A DNA stretch of 64,000 bases from Erysipelatoclostridium sp. AM42-17 (lineage in GTDB: Bacteria > Bacillota_I > Bacilli_A > Erysipelotrichales > Coprobacillaceae), in NCBI RefSeq assembly GCF_003480255.1, contig NZ_QUIN01000004.1:39984-103983 (forward strand), read 5' to 3'. A model generated the notes under the pieces. It did no database searches and had not been told where the DNA came from. It saw nothing but the letters and a program-made list of their open reading frames with translations. Within the stretch, counting starts at the first letter, position 1; each line of letters opens with the position of its first letter. Below, one piece after another: positions 16,758 through 25,480 of this stretch. The translations under genes and the position numbers were made by a program.

Positions 16758-18785
16758 ATGTTGGTGATAGAAGTGGAACATAGTTTAAAAGAATTAAAAA
16801 TCAAGGATAATAGAATAACGTTATTAGAAAATATGGGAATTCATAATATTAAAGATCTTGTTTTGTATTTTCCTTATCGTTATGAAGTGATAGAACCAAC
16901 AGAACTTATTAATCAAGAAAAAGTTATCATAGAAGCAACTTTAATTGATCAACCTAAAGTATTTTTTAAAGGAAGATTATCACGATTAACATTTACTGTT
17001 TTATATAAAGATTTGCCATTAAAAGTGGCTATCTTTAATCGACATTTTTTAAAAGCACATATGCATGAAGGCATGACTTTGACTTTAATCGGTAAGTATA
17101 CCCAAAAGAATCATTCTTTAGTAGCAAGCGAGATGAAATTGCAACCACTAGATCAATTAGAAGGCATTACTCCTGTCTATACAGTTAAAGGAAAAATGAC
17201 TCAAAAGAGTTTAAGAGGTTATATTAACAAAGCTTTGCACTTTTATCAAAATCATATTTTAGATATTTTACCTGACTATCTAATACAACAATATCATCTT
17301 ATTTCTAGACAAGAGGCTTATTTTAAAATTCATCAACCTCATCAAAATAGTGATGTGATTCAAGCAATTAGATATTTAAAATATGAAGAATTTTTTAAAT
17401 TTCAATTGACTATGAATTATATTAAACAATATCATCATGAACATGTAGGAATGATTAAAGAAATTGATGATAAAAAATTACAACAATTTATTAATCAACT
17501 GCCTTTTTCTCTAACAAAAGATCAAAGTACTGCAGTAGAAGAAATTATTACTGATTTAAAAAGTGATAAGTTAATGTATCGTTTTGTTCAAGGTGATGTA
17601 GGAAGTGGAAAAACAGTTGTTGGAGCCATAGGTTTATATGCAAACTATTTAGCAGGTTATCAAGGAGCAATGATGGCACCTACAGAAATTCTTGCTTTAC
17701 AACATTATCAATCTTTAACACATTTATTTAAAAATACTGATGTTAAAATTGGTTTATTAACGGGACATTTATCACAAAAAGAAAAAAATGAATTATATCT
17801 GCAAATAGCACAAGGTGATATTGATTTAATTGTGGGAACACATGCTTTATTTCAAGAAAAAGTACAGTATCAAAATTTGGGTTTAGTCATTACAGATGAA
17901 CAGCATCGCTTTGGAGTTGAACAAAGAAAAGCATTAAAAGACAAGGGACAAAAGGTTGATTTTCTGGTTATGTCAGCAACTCCGATTCCTAGAACATTAG
18001 CTATGTCTTTGTATGGAGATATGGATGTTTCAACCATTCAAAGTATGCCTCGAGGAAGAAAAAAGGTAATCACTGAATATGTTCCTTCTATAAGTATGAA
18101 ACCATTTTTACCTCATTTAAAACAATATCTAGCAAGTGGGGGACAATGTTATGTAGTCTGTCCTCTTGTAAATGAAAGTGAGTCTTTAAATTGCCGTGAT
18201 GCCAATCAAATTTATGATGCTATGTCACGATATTTTAAAGGTCAATATAAAGTAGGGTTGGTTCATGGTAAATTAAGTGATGAACAAAAAAATGAAATGA
18301 TGAAACAATTTAGTGATAATCAAATTCAAATTCTTGTTTCTACTACAGTTATTGAAGTGGGGGTTGATGTGTCTAATGCCAACATGATTGTCATTTATAA
18401 TGCGGATCGTTTTGGATTATCACAATTGCATCAATTAAGAGGAAGAGTCGGAAGAGGAAGCCAACAAGGTTATTGTTATTTGTTATCTGATTCTAAGATA
18501 AAGGAAGCTAAAGAGCGACTTATGTTTTTGGCTAATCATAATGATGGATTTGAAATATCGAAATATGATTTGCAAATACGAGGACCAGGAGATTTGCTTG
18601 GTCAAAAGCAAAGCGGGGTTCCTACTTTTATGATAGGTGATGTTATGAAGGATTTTAATATTTTAGAAATTGCAAGAAAAGATGCTATCGATGCTTTAAA
18701 TAATCATGCATCAGATGAAAAAATAAAACAATTATTATTAGAAATAAAAAACAATTTGCTAAAGAATAACGAATATGTAGATTAA
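16758..18785 (+). CDS. recG: ATP-dependent DNA helicase RecG
   Basis: 675 residues. An N-terminal wedge/OB domain (about 1-235) precedes a superfamily 2 helicase core: Walker A GDVGSGKTVVG near residue 281, DEQHRFGVEQR (DEQH box) near 379, SATPIPRTLA (motif III), then HGKLSDEQKNEMM, TTVIEVGVDVSNA and QLRGRVGRG (motif VI). RecG remodels stalled forks and Holliday junctions. ATG at 16758 has a poor SD; GTG at 16773, giving EHSLKELK at the N terminus, has GGTGAT at good spacing and may be the true start. It leads a recG-plsX-rnc cluster. Confidence 0.95.
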   Translation: MLVIEVEHSLKELKIKDNRITLLENMGIHNIKDLVLYFPYRYEVIEPTELINQEKVIIEATLIDQPKVFFKGRLSRLTFTVLYKDLPLKVAIFNRHFLKAHMHEGMTLTLIGKYTQKNHSLVASEMKLQPLDQLEGITPVYTVKGKMTQKSLRGYINKALHFYQNHILDILPDYLIQQYHLISRQEAYFKIHQPHQNSDVIQAIRYLKYEEFFKFQLTMNYIKQYHHEHVGMIKEIDDKKLQQFINQLPFSLTKDQSTAVEEIITDLKSDKLMYRFVQGDVGSGKTVVGAIGLYANYLAGYQGAMMAPTEILALQHYQSLTHLFKNTDVKIGLLTGHLSQKEKNELYLQIAQGDIDLIVGTHALFQEKVQYQNLGLVITDEQHRFGVEQRKALKDKGQKVDFLVMSATPIPRTLAMSLYGDMDVSTIQSMPRGRKKVITEYVPSISMKPFLPHLKQYLASGGQCYVVCPLVNESESLNCRDANQIYDAMSRYFKGQYKVGLVHGKLSDEQKNEMMKQFSDNQIQILVSTTVIEVGVDVSNANMIVIYNADRFGLSQLHQLRGRVGRGSQQGYCYLLSDSKIKEAKERLMFLANHNDGFEISKYDLQIRGPGDLLGQKQSGVPTFMIGDVMKDFNILEIARKDAIDALNNHASDEKIKQLLLEIKNNLLKNNEYVD

Positions 18786-18813
18786 TATGATATAATGCTG
18801 GAGAGGTGATTTG

Positions 18814-19800
18814 ATGAAATTAGCAATAGATGCCATGAGTGGTGATTTGGGAAGTCAAATTGTGGTAGATGCCTGTTTATCATTTTTACAAAAAAATAAA
18901 ACAGATGAACTCTATGTAGTCGGGAAAATAGAAGAATTACAAGCACTAAAAGACTATCGACAAGTAACACTTGTTGATGCAAGAGAAATTTTAGAAATGA
19001 CGGAAAATATTCTTGCGATTCGTAGAAAAAAAGAATCAAGTATGGTTAAAGCAATGATGTTAGCCCGCAAAGGTGAAGTGGATGCAGTTTTATCTTGTGG
19101 TAATACCGGTGCTTATTATGCTAGTGCAATGTTATTTTTAAAGCGTATTGAAGGGGTAGAAAAATCATGTCTAATGGCGATTTTACCAACTTATAATGGT
19201 AAAGGTGTAGCTATGCTTGATGTTGGTGCCAATGCTGAAAATACAGCTGAACAATTAAAATCGTTTGCAGTTATGGGAAATGTTTACGCTAAGAATGTTC
19301 GTCACATTGATAATCCTAAAGTAGCTTTATTGAATATTGGAAGTGAAGATCATAAAGGTGATGAGGTACATAAAGAAACTTATCAAATGTTAAAAGAAAT
19401 GAAAGATATTCATTTTGTTGGTAATATTGAAGGTAAAGAGTTATTGAATGGTGATGTTGATGTAATTGTCACTGATGGTTTTACAGGTAATGTTGCTTTA
19501 AAAACAGTAGAAGGAGTTGCTGGTATTTTAATGAAATCACTAAAAGATGCCTATTTATCATCGTCACGAACAAAATTAGGTGCCATGATTTCCAAGCCAG
19601 CATTAAGTCAATTAAAACATCGTTTTGATGCTTCAAGTGTAGGTGGTGCTTTAATGATGGGATTTATTAAACCGGTTATTAAGGCTCATGGTGCCAGTGA
19701 TGCAAAATCGTTTGAAAGTGCAATGGATTTAGCTTTTGAAATGGTCAAAACAAATGTAGTAGAAAAAATGAAAGTAGGTTTAGTTCATCATGAAGATTAA
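18814..19800 (+). CDS. plsX: Phosphate acyltransferase PlsX
   Basis: 328 residues. KLAIDAMSGDLG at the N terminus, SCGNTGAYYASAM, CLMAILPTYNG, MLDVGANAE and DGFTGNVALKTVEG are PlsX signatures. The enzyme makes acyl-phosphate from acyl-ACP for PlsY in phosphatidic acid synthesis. ATG at 18814 follows GAGAGGTGAT; a TTG one codon upstream is less likely. The stop overlaps rnc. acpP, often found between plsX and rnc in Firmicutes, is absent here. Confidence 0.95.
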   Translation: MKLAIDAMSGDLGSQIVVDACLSFLQKNKTDELYVVGKIEELQALKDYRQVTLVDAREILEMTENILAIRRKKESSMVKAMMLARKGEVDAVLSCGNTGAYYASAMLFLKRIEGVEKSCLMAILPTYNGKGVAMLDVGANAENTAEQLKSFAVMGNVYAKNVRHIDNPKVALLNIGSEDHKGDEVHKETYQMLKEMKDIHFVGNIEGKELLNGDVDVIVTDGFTGNVALKTVEGVAGILMKSLKDAYLSSSRTKLGAMISKPALSQLKHRFDASSVGGALMMGFIKPVIKAHGASDAKSFESAMDLAFEMVKTNVVEKMKVGLVHHED

Positions 19801-20467
19801 TGAATTTTTGGATCAATTAGAAATTCCTTATAAAAATATTGATTTATTTATTGAGGCTTTTACACATCCATCCTTTTCTAATGAAAAAAATGGGCGAAAA
19901 AATTATGAACGATTAGAATTTTTAGGCGATGCTGTTTTACAGTATCATGTTTCTAATTTTATTTTTGATTTATATCAAGATATTCCCGAAGGTCAGCTTA
20001 CGACTTTAAGATCAAAACTAGTAAGAGAAGAATCTTTAGCTCGTTTTGCTAGAGAATTAAAATTAGGTCGTTTTATTTATTTAGGATCAGGTGAAGAACA
20101 TAATGGTGGAAGAGATCGTAATAGTGTTCTTGCAGATATATTTGAGGCATTTATCGGGGCTGTATGTCATGATTGTGGACATGATTATGTAGATAAAATT
20201 TTAAAGATGACGATTTATAAACATGTTGAAGATATCCATTATGATGATATTACGGATTATAAAACAACTTTACAGGAATTAATTCAAGCGGATCAAAGAA
20301 AGACAGTAACATATCAAACTATATCGACTGAAGGTCCTTCTAATGCTCCCATTTTTGAAGTTGAAGTATTAATGGATAATATGATTTTAGGTAAAGGTAA
20401 AGGGTCAAGTAAAAAAAGAGCAGAACAACAAGCGGCTAAAGCAGCCTTACAAAAATTAGCTAAGTAA
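19790..20467 (+). CDS. rnc: Ribonuclease III
   Basis: 225 residues. The RNase III signature ERLEFLGDAVLQ is near residue 40, with the metal-binding DIFEAFIGAV near 115; the C-terminal dsRNA-binding domain (about 155-225) ends in GSSKKRAEQQAAKAAL. It processes rRNA and other double-stranded RNA. The ATG lies inside the end of plsX. smc and ftsY, frequent downstream neighbours in Firmicutes, do not follow. Confidence 0.96.
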   Translation: MKINEFLDQLEIPYKNIDLFIEAFTHPSFSNEKNGRKNYERLEFLGDAVLQYHVSNFIFDLYQDIPEGQLTTLRSKLVREESLARFARELKLGRFIYLGSGEEHNGGRDRNSVLADIFEAFIGAVCHDCGHDYVDKILKMTIYKHVEDIHYDDITDYKTTLQELIQADQRKTVTYQTISTEGPSNAPIFEVEVLMDNMILGKGKGSSKKRAEQQAAKAALQKLAK

Positions 20468-20488
20468 AAGGATGTTTCATCCTTTTTT
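20466..20488 (+). terminator. Terminator after rnc
   Basis: AAAAGGATG (20466-20474) pairs with CATCCTTTT (20478-20486) around TTT, followed by Ts. Confidence 0.85.
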
Positions 20489-20565
20489 AATTATAAGATA
20501 GTTACTTAAAAGTACCTACTTTATGAATATCCAATTTTTTTTATAATAGTCGTGAGGTGAAAATA

Positions 20566-21126
20566 ATGAAGGAAAAAGGAAATTTACTTAAAGAATTATT
20601 CTTTTCAACGCTTTATTTGTCTACATTTACCTTTGGTGGAGGTTATGTTATTGTTTCTTTATTAAAGGATCGTTTTGTAGATCAATTGCATTATATTGAT
20701 GAAAAGGAAATGCTTGATTTAGTGGCGATTGCTCAAGTTGCTCCTGGAGCAATTGCTGTCAATGGTGCTATTGTTTTAGGATATAAAATGGCAGGTATAT
20801 TAGGAATCATTGTTTGTGTTTTAGGTACAATTATACCACCACTCGTTATTATTAGTATCATTGCGTATTTCTATCAAATTTTTATTACTAATAAAATAGT
20901 AAGTGCTATGCTTCTAGGAATGCGTGCAGGAATTTGTGCGATTATTGTCAGTGTTGTTTATGATATGTTTTTAAGTGTGATGGACCAAAATAAAATCAGA
21001 AATATTATTATTGTGGGAGTTTCTTTTATTCTTAATTATTTTTTTCAAATCAATATTATGTATATCATTATAGCTTGCTTGATTTTTGCTCTGTTAGAGT
21101 TTTTTGTTAGGGGGCGAAAGATATGA
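20566..21126 (+). CDS. Chromate transporter (CHR) half-protein, subunit 1
   Basis: 186 residues from ATG 20566, nine bases after GAGGTGA; an in-frame GTG at 20557 overlaps the SD and is rejected. The family motif FTFGGGYVIVSLL at the N terminus and AQVAPGAIAVNGAIVLGYKMAG follow the CHR pattern (FGGG, PGP/PGA). About six membrane segments. Short-chain CHR proteins work as heteromeric pairs; the second half is encoded immediately downstream with an ATGA overlap. Chromate itself may not be the natural substrate. Confidence 0.88.
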   Translation: MKEKGNLLKELFFSTLYLSTFTFGGGYVIVSLLKDRFVDQLHYIDEKEMLDLVAIAQVAPGAIAVNGAIVLGYKMAGILGIIVCVLGTIIPPLVIISIIAYFYQIFITNKIVSAMLLGMRAGICAIIVSVVYDMFLSVMDQNKIRNIIIVGVSFILNYFFQINIMYIIIACLIFALLEFFVRGRKI

Positions 21127-21677
21127 TTTATTTGAAATTATTTATTGCCTTTGTTCAAATTGGCATGTTTAGTTTTGGTGGTGGCTATGCGTCTTTGCCT
21201 CTTATTTTTCAACAAGTTGTAAGTCAATATCATTGGATTGATCAGAATATTTTTACTGATTTGATTACAATATCACAAATGACTCCAGGTCCTATTGCGG
21301 TAAATTGTTCAACTTTTATAGGTCAATATGTAGCACATTTACCTGGTGCTTTGATTGCTACATTTGGTTGCATTTTACCTTCATGTATTTTGGTTTCTTT
21401 ACTTGCATATTTTTATGTTAAGTATAAGAATATGAAGCTTATGCAGATGGTTTTATCTTATTTAAGACCGGCTGTAGTAGCTATGATTGCTATTAGTGGG
21501 ATTTCAATTTTGATTTCTTCATTTTTTAAAAATTCAATTGTGTGCATAGGCTATATTCGTTATCATGCTTTCGTTGTTTTTATCATTTGTTTGATTTTAC
21601 TTAGAAAATATAAAATGAATCCGGTACTCGTGATGATTCTTGCTGGATTAAGTGAAGTTATTATTCAGATACTTTGA
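21123..21677 (+). CDS. Chromate transporter (CHR) half-protein, subunit 2
   Basis: 184 residues with FSFGGGYASLPLI near the N terminus and ISQMTPGPIAVNCSTFIGQYVA, the more canonical CHR repeat. It overlaps the first subunit gene by four bases, so the two are made together. About six hydrophobic segments. Confidence 0.88.
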   Translation: MIYLKLFIAFVQIGMFSFGGGYASLPLIFQQVVSQYHWIDQNIFTDLITISQMTPGPIAVNCSTFIGQYVAHLPGALIATFGCILPSCILVSLLAYFYVKYKNMKLMQMVLSYLRPAVVAMIAISGISILISSFFKNSIVCIGYIRYHAFVVFIICLILLRKYKMNPVLVMILAGLSEVIIQIL

Positions 21678-21750
21678 TGAATAATAACTTTTTTTATGCC
21701 CATATCATATTTGCAAGTAAACATAAGATACAATGAAGGAGGAATAAAAT

Positions 21751-22029
21751 ATGTATGATGAATTATATGAAGGGGATTGTCAAAGAAATCAACCACCAAG
21801 ACCACCACGTCCTAGAAAGGTAGGGGATATCTTTTTATATCAAGTAAGACCTGGTGATAATGTTTTTAGAATAGCAAGAATGTTTAATTCTACAGTTGAT
21901 TTTATTCGCTGTATGAATAATTTGAATAATCAAATGATGATTTTCCCTGGGCAAAATTTATTAGTTCCTGTCATTAATCAACAAGTGATGCCACGTAGTG
22001 AACAAGAATCCTATGAATTATATTTTTAA
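21751..22029 (+). CDS. Small LysM-domain protein
   Basis: 92 residues. A proline-rich, basic N-terminal stretch (about 10-25, PPRPPRPRK) is followed by one LysM domain (about 29-73): YQVRPGDNVFRIARMFNSTVDF, then NNLNNQMMIFPGQNLLVP. There is no signal peptide, so it is probably cytoplasmic or, as in some LysM proteins of spore-forming Firmicutes, associated with the spore cortex/coat (speculative). SD GAAGGAGG. Its own short transcription unit. Confidence 0.82.
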   Translation: MYDELYEGDCQRNQPPRPPRPRKVGDIFLYQVRPGDNVFRIARMFNSTVDFIRCMNNLNNQMMIFPGQNLLVPVINQQVMPRSEQESYELYF

Positions 22030-22032
22030 TTA

Positions 22033-22062
22033 ACTGGATTTTTAATACAAATCAGTTTATTA
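22033..22062 (+). terminator. Weak terminator-like hairpin after LysM gene
   Basis: AACTGGATTT can pair with AAATCAGTT with a bulged G; the downstream T-tract is short. Confidence 0.4.
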
Positions 22063-22093
22063 TTATGATAAAACAAGAATAAGGAGTGGCAAA

Positions 22094-23554
22094 ATGACAC
22101 AACATGCAGGCAATAAAAGAAATCTTACATTAGTTATGGATTTATATGAAATGACAATGGCTTATAATTATTTTAAACAAGGCAAAAAAGATCAATATGT
22201 CTATTTTGATATGTTTTATCGTAAAAATCCCGATCATGGTGGTTTTGCTATTTATGCTGGTTTACAACAATTAATAGAATGTATCAAAGATTTACATTTT
22301 AGTGAAGGAGATATTGAATATCTCCGTTCCTTACATAAATTTGATGAAGAGTTTTTTGATTATTTGAGAGAATTCCATTTTACTGGATCTATTTATTCCA
22401 TGAGGGAAGGAACACCAGTTTTTCCTAATGAACCATTAATTACAGTAAAAGCTAAAATAATTGAGGCTCAAATTAGCGAAACTGTTTTACTTGTTACGAT
22501 TAATCATCAATCATTAATCGCAACGAAAGCTCATCGCGTTGTTCAAGAAGCAAAAGGCCGTCCTGTTTTTGAATTTGGTGCAAGAAGAGGGCAAGGTTAT
22601 GATAGTGCAACTTATGGTGCCAGAGCAGCTTATATTGGTGGTGTAGCGGGAACTGCAACTGTATCAGCAGGGATGATGTTTGATATTCCGGTAGTAGGAA
22701 CAATGGCACATTCTTTTATTCAATCATTTGATAATGAATATGAAGCATTCAAAACTTATGCTTTAACTTATCCGGATGATTGTATTTTATTGGTTGATAC
22801 GTATGATACTTTAAAAAGTGGGGTTCCTCATGCAATTGAGGTGGCTAAAGAAGTCTTAGAACCAATGGGTAAAAAATTAAAGGGAATTCGTTTAGATAGC
22901 GGAGATATTGCTTATTTATCTAAAAAAGCAAGACAAATGTTAGATGTAGCAGGATTAAGTTATGTTCAAATTACTGCTTCAAATTCATTGGATGAATATT
23001 TAATTCGTTCAATTTTAGATCAAGGAGCTAAAATTGATTCATTTGGTGTGGGTGAAAACTTAATTGTATCTAAATCGTCACCAGTATTTGGTGGTGTATA
23101 TAAATTGGTAGCTATTGAAAAAGATGGACAGATTGTTCCTAAAATCAAAATTTCTGAAAATGTTGAAAAAATAACCAATCCGGGTTATAAAAAAGTATAT
23201 CGTTTATTTGAAAATGAGACAGGTAAAGCTATTGGTGATGTGATTGCTTTTTATGATGAAGAATTAGATAATCAAAAAGATTTAACAATTTATCATCAAT
23301 CAAATAGCTGGAAATGTAAAACAATAGAAGCTAATACGTATACAATAGAGCCTTTACAAATTCCTATTTTTGAAGAGGGTCAATTTGTTTATGAAGAATT
23401 ATCGGTTAAAGAAATTAGAGATTATTCAATAAAAGAAAAAGCAAGATTATGGGATGAAATCTTTAGGTTAGAATATCCTCATGATTATTATGTGGATCTT
23501 ACTAAAAGATTATTAGATTATAAAATGATGATGTTGGAGGAAAAAAGAAAATAA
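22094..23554 (+). CDS. pncB: Nicotinate phosphoribosyltransferase
   Basis: 486 residues, the length of the Gram-positive PncB class. The start LTLVMDLYEMTMAYNYF, the segment EFGARRGQGYDSATYGARAAYIGG, GTMAHSFIQSF (with the phosphohistidine-type His) and IRLDSGDIAYLSKKAR are family signatures. It converts nicotinate and PRPP to nicotinate mononucleotide for NAD salvage. SD AAGGAGTGG. It heads a three-gene run with a membrane protein and tyrA, spaced by 1 and 11 bases. Confidence 0.95.
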   Translation: MTQHAGNKRNLTLVMDLYEMTMAYNYFKQGKKDQYVYFDMFYRKNPDHGGFAIYAGLQQLIECIKDLHFSEGDIEYLRSLHKFDEEFFDYLREFHFTGSIYSMREGTPVFPNEPLITVKAKIIEAQISETVLLVTINHQSLIATKAHRVVQEAKGRPVFEFGARRGQGYDSATYGARAAYIGGVAGTATVSAGMMFDIPVVGTMAHSFIQSFDNEYEAFKTYALTYPDDCILLVDTYDTLKSGVPHAIEVAKEVLEPMGKKLKGIRLDSGDIAYLSKKARQMLDVAGLSYVQITASNSLDEYLIRSILDQGAKIDSFGVGENLIVSKSSPVFGGVYKLVAIEKDGQIVPKIKISENVEKITNPGYKKVYRLFENETGKAIGDVIAFYDEELDNQKDLTIYHQSNSWKCKTIEANTYTIEPLQIPIFEEGQFVYEELSVKEIRDYSIKEKARLWDEIFRLEYPHDYYVDLTKRLLDYKMMMLEEKRK

Positions 23555-23555
23555 G

Positions 23556-23939
23556 ATGGCTAATTTTGATCGTAAATTAAAACGTGATAAAAAAGAATAT
23601 CAATTTACAACAAAACCAATTGAAAAAAAGAAAAAATCAAGTGAGTTTAGAGAAAATTTTAATTTAAAATGGATTCCTTTAAATTGGAAATCAATTTTAT
23701 TTATTATTATTGATTATATGGCGGTAAGTTTTATTTTTATACCGATGCTTGTTCAAAAGTATAATATGCTTACGGCATTAACTTTAGGACACGGTGTATT
23801 GACAAGTTTGTTACTTGTTTTAACATTTTACTTTATTAATGAAGAAAAACCACCATTGTCTGCATTATTTATTCGTTATTGCTTTTTAGCGTTAGTTTTA
23901 GGTTTAGCGTCATTTGTTACAGGTAAATTTATATTATAA
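23556..23939 (+). CDS. Hypothetical membrane protein
   Basis: 127 residues. A basic N-terminal stretch of about 45 residues, rich in Lys, is followed by three hydrophobic segments (about 47-67, 72-92 and 103-124). No family recognised. The ATG lies two bases after the pncB stop, so translation is coupled. Confidence 0.65.
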   Translation: MANFDRKLKRDKKEYQFTTKPIEKKKKSSEFRENFNLKWIPLNWKSILFIIIDYMAVSFIFIPMLVQKYNMLTALTLGHGVLTSLLLVLTFYFINEEKPPLSALFIRYCFLALVLGLASFVTGKFIL

Positions 23940-23950
23940 AGGGGAAGAAA

Positions 23951-24778
23951 ATGATAATTACAGTTGTTGGTTTAGGCGTCGTTGGGGGAAGCTTCGTTAA
24001 GGCTTTAAAAGGGCTTGGTCATGAGGTTTATGGCATCGATACAAATTTAGAAACATTAAAACAGGCAAAAGAAGAAGGCTGCATTATAGAAGGCTATAAA
24101 GATGGAAAAGAAATAATTGAAAAGACTGACTTAACAATTATTTGTTTATATCCTTCGTTGGTCTTAGATTTTATTAAAAATAACCATTTTAAAAAAGGAA
24201 GTATTATTAGTGATGCAGTAGGAGTAAAATCATATTTTTTAGATCAAGCAATGGAAATGATTGATCCTGAAGTTGAATTTATTAGTGGTCATCCTATGGC
24301 TGGACGTGAAAAAAGAGGATACAGTTATGCAAGTAAAGAAGTATTTAAAAATGCTAATTATATTTTAATAGAACATCCTACTAATAAAAAAGAAACAATC
24401 GAGATGATGGAGAAATTTGTTGGGACTTTAGGGTTTAAAAGCGTTAAGATTATGTCGCCACAGGCTCATGATGAAATCATTTCATTTACTTCGCAGTTGC
24501 CTCATGCTATTGCAGTGTCTTTAATCAATAGTGACCGTCAAAAATATGATACAGGTAAATATATTGGGGATTCATATCGTGATTTAACACGTATTGCTAA
24601 CATTAATGAAGACTTATGGTGTGAATTGTTTTTTAAGAATAAAGACAATCTATTACAAAGTATTGATTGTTTTAAAGAACAATTAGACCGTGTTGAAACA
24701 GCTATTAAAAATGAAGATGAACAAGCACTAAAGGAAGCTTTTATTGAATCATCAAAAAGAAGAGAACATTTAGAGTAA
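23951..24778 (+). CDS. tyrA: Prephenate dehydrogenase
   Basis: 275 residues. The Rossmann motif GLGVVGGSFVKAL starts at residue 7; SDAVGVKS, then ISGHPMAGREKRGYSYA (the conserved HPMAG with catalytic His), and QLPHAIAVSL with the terminal RDLTRIANINEDLW are TyrA signatures. The enzyme makes 4-hydroxyphenylpyruvate from prephenate. No C-terminal ACT domain, so it may lack tyrosine feedback through that domain. SD AAAGGGGAAG. Confidence 0.92.
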   Translation: MIITVVGLGVVGGSFVKALKGLGHEVYGIDTNLETLKQAKEEGCIIEGYKDGKEIIEKTDLTIICLYPSLVLDFIKNNHFKKGSIISDAVGVKSYFLDQAMEMIDPEVEFISGHPMAGREKRGYSYASKEVFKNANYILIEHPTNKKETIEMMEKFVGTLGFKSVKIMSPQAHDEIISFTSQLPHAIAVSLINSDRQKYDTGKYIGDSYRDLTRIANINEDLWCELFFKNKDNLLQSIDCFKEQLDRVETAIKNEDEQALKEAFIESSKRREHLE

Positions 24779-24799
24779 GTCCTGGGACTTACTTTTTTT
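24775..24799 (+). terminator. Terminator overlapping the tyrA stop codon
   Basis: GTAAGTC (24775-24781) pairs with GACTTAC (24786-24792) around CTGG, then seven Ts. The TAA stop is inside the first arm. Confidence 0.85.
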
Positions 24800-24932
24800 G
24801 TGCATATGTTTAGTAATATTAAACCCAAAATTAAAAATATAAAATTTATGATTGCTTTTGACAAATAATCATGTATAATGATTTTGTTCGATTTTTTAAA
24901 TTATAAGTTTAATATACTGACATGGAGGGAAT

Positions 24933-25466
24933 ATGGATATTGGTAAGAGGTTAAAAGATTTGAGAATAAAAAATGATTTGACTTTAGAAGAATTAGCTTC
25001 ACGTAGTGAATTAACTAAAGGTTTTCTTTCTCAAGTTGAAAGGAATTTAACCAGTCCTAGTATTTCTACACTTGAAGATCTATTAGAGGCACTGGGGACT
25101 AATTTAGCTGAGTTCTTTCAAGGTGACAAAGATGAAAAAATTGTTTTTCATACTCAAGATTTTTTTGTGAATGAAAAAGATGAATATACTATCGAATGGG
25201 TCATTCCTAATGCTCAAAAAAATGAAATGGAACCTATTTTGATGACATTACATTCTCATCAAAAAAGTATGGAAATGGCATGTCATAATGGTCAAGAATT
25301 TGGCTATGTTTTAAAGGGTCAAGTTATGCTTGTGTGTGGGCATAAAAAATATCGTTTAAAGGCTAAAGAAACCTTTTATTTAGATGGTAAACAAAGTCAT
25401 TATTTGATGAATACAGGAAGTAATGACGCTAAGATATTATGGATTACCACACCGCCAATGTTTTAG
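24933..25466 (+). CDS. XRE-family regulator with cupin domain (PuuR/PotR-like)
   Basis: 177 residues. HTH_XRE covers about 5-60 ([33 protein letters not shown]), and a small cupin domain covers about 105-177 ([19 protein letters not shown]). This architecture is known from PuuR-type regulators of polyamine genes. It is 14 bases upstream of potA and is probably the first gene of that operon, so it likely senses polyamine levels. A promoter TTGCTT-16 bp-TATAAT is seen near 24853-24880. Confidence 0.88.
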   Translation: MDIGKRLKDLRIKNDLTLEELASRSELTKGFLSQVERNLTSPSISTLEDLLEALGTNLAEFFQGDKDEKIVFHTQDFFVNEKDEYTIEWVIPNAQKNEMEPILMTLHSHQKSMEMACHNGQEFGYVLKGQVMLVCGHKKYRLKAKETFYLDGKQSHYLMNTGSNDAKILWITTPPMF

Positions 25467-25480
25467 AGAGGGAGAGTTTT

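Noticed and set aside
25439..25480. Longer PotA starting inside the XRE-cupin gene
   Set aside because: No SD, and the normal PotA N terminus begins at 25481 after GAGGGAGAG.
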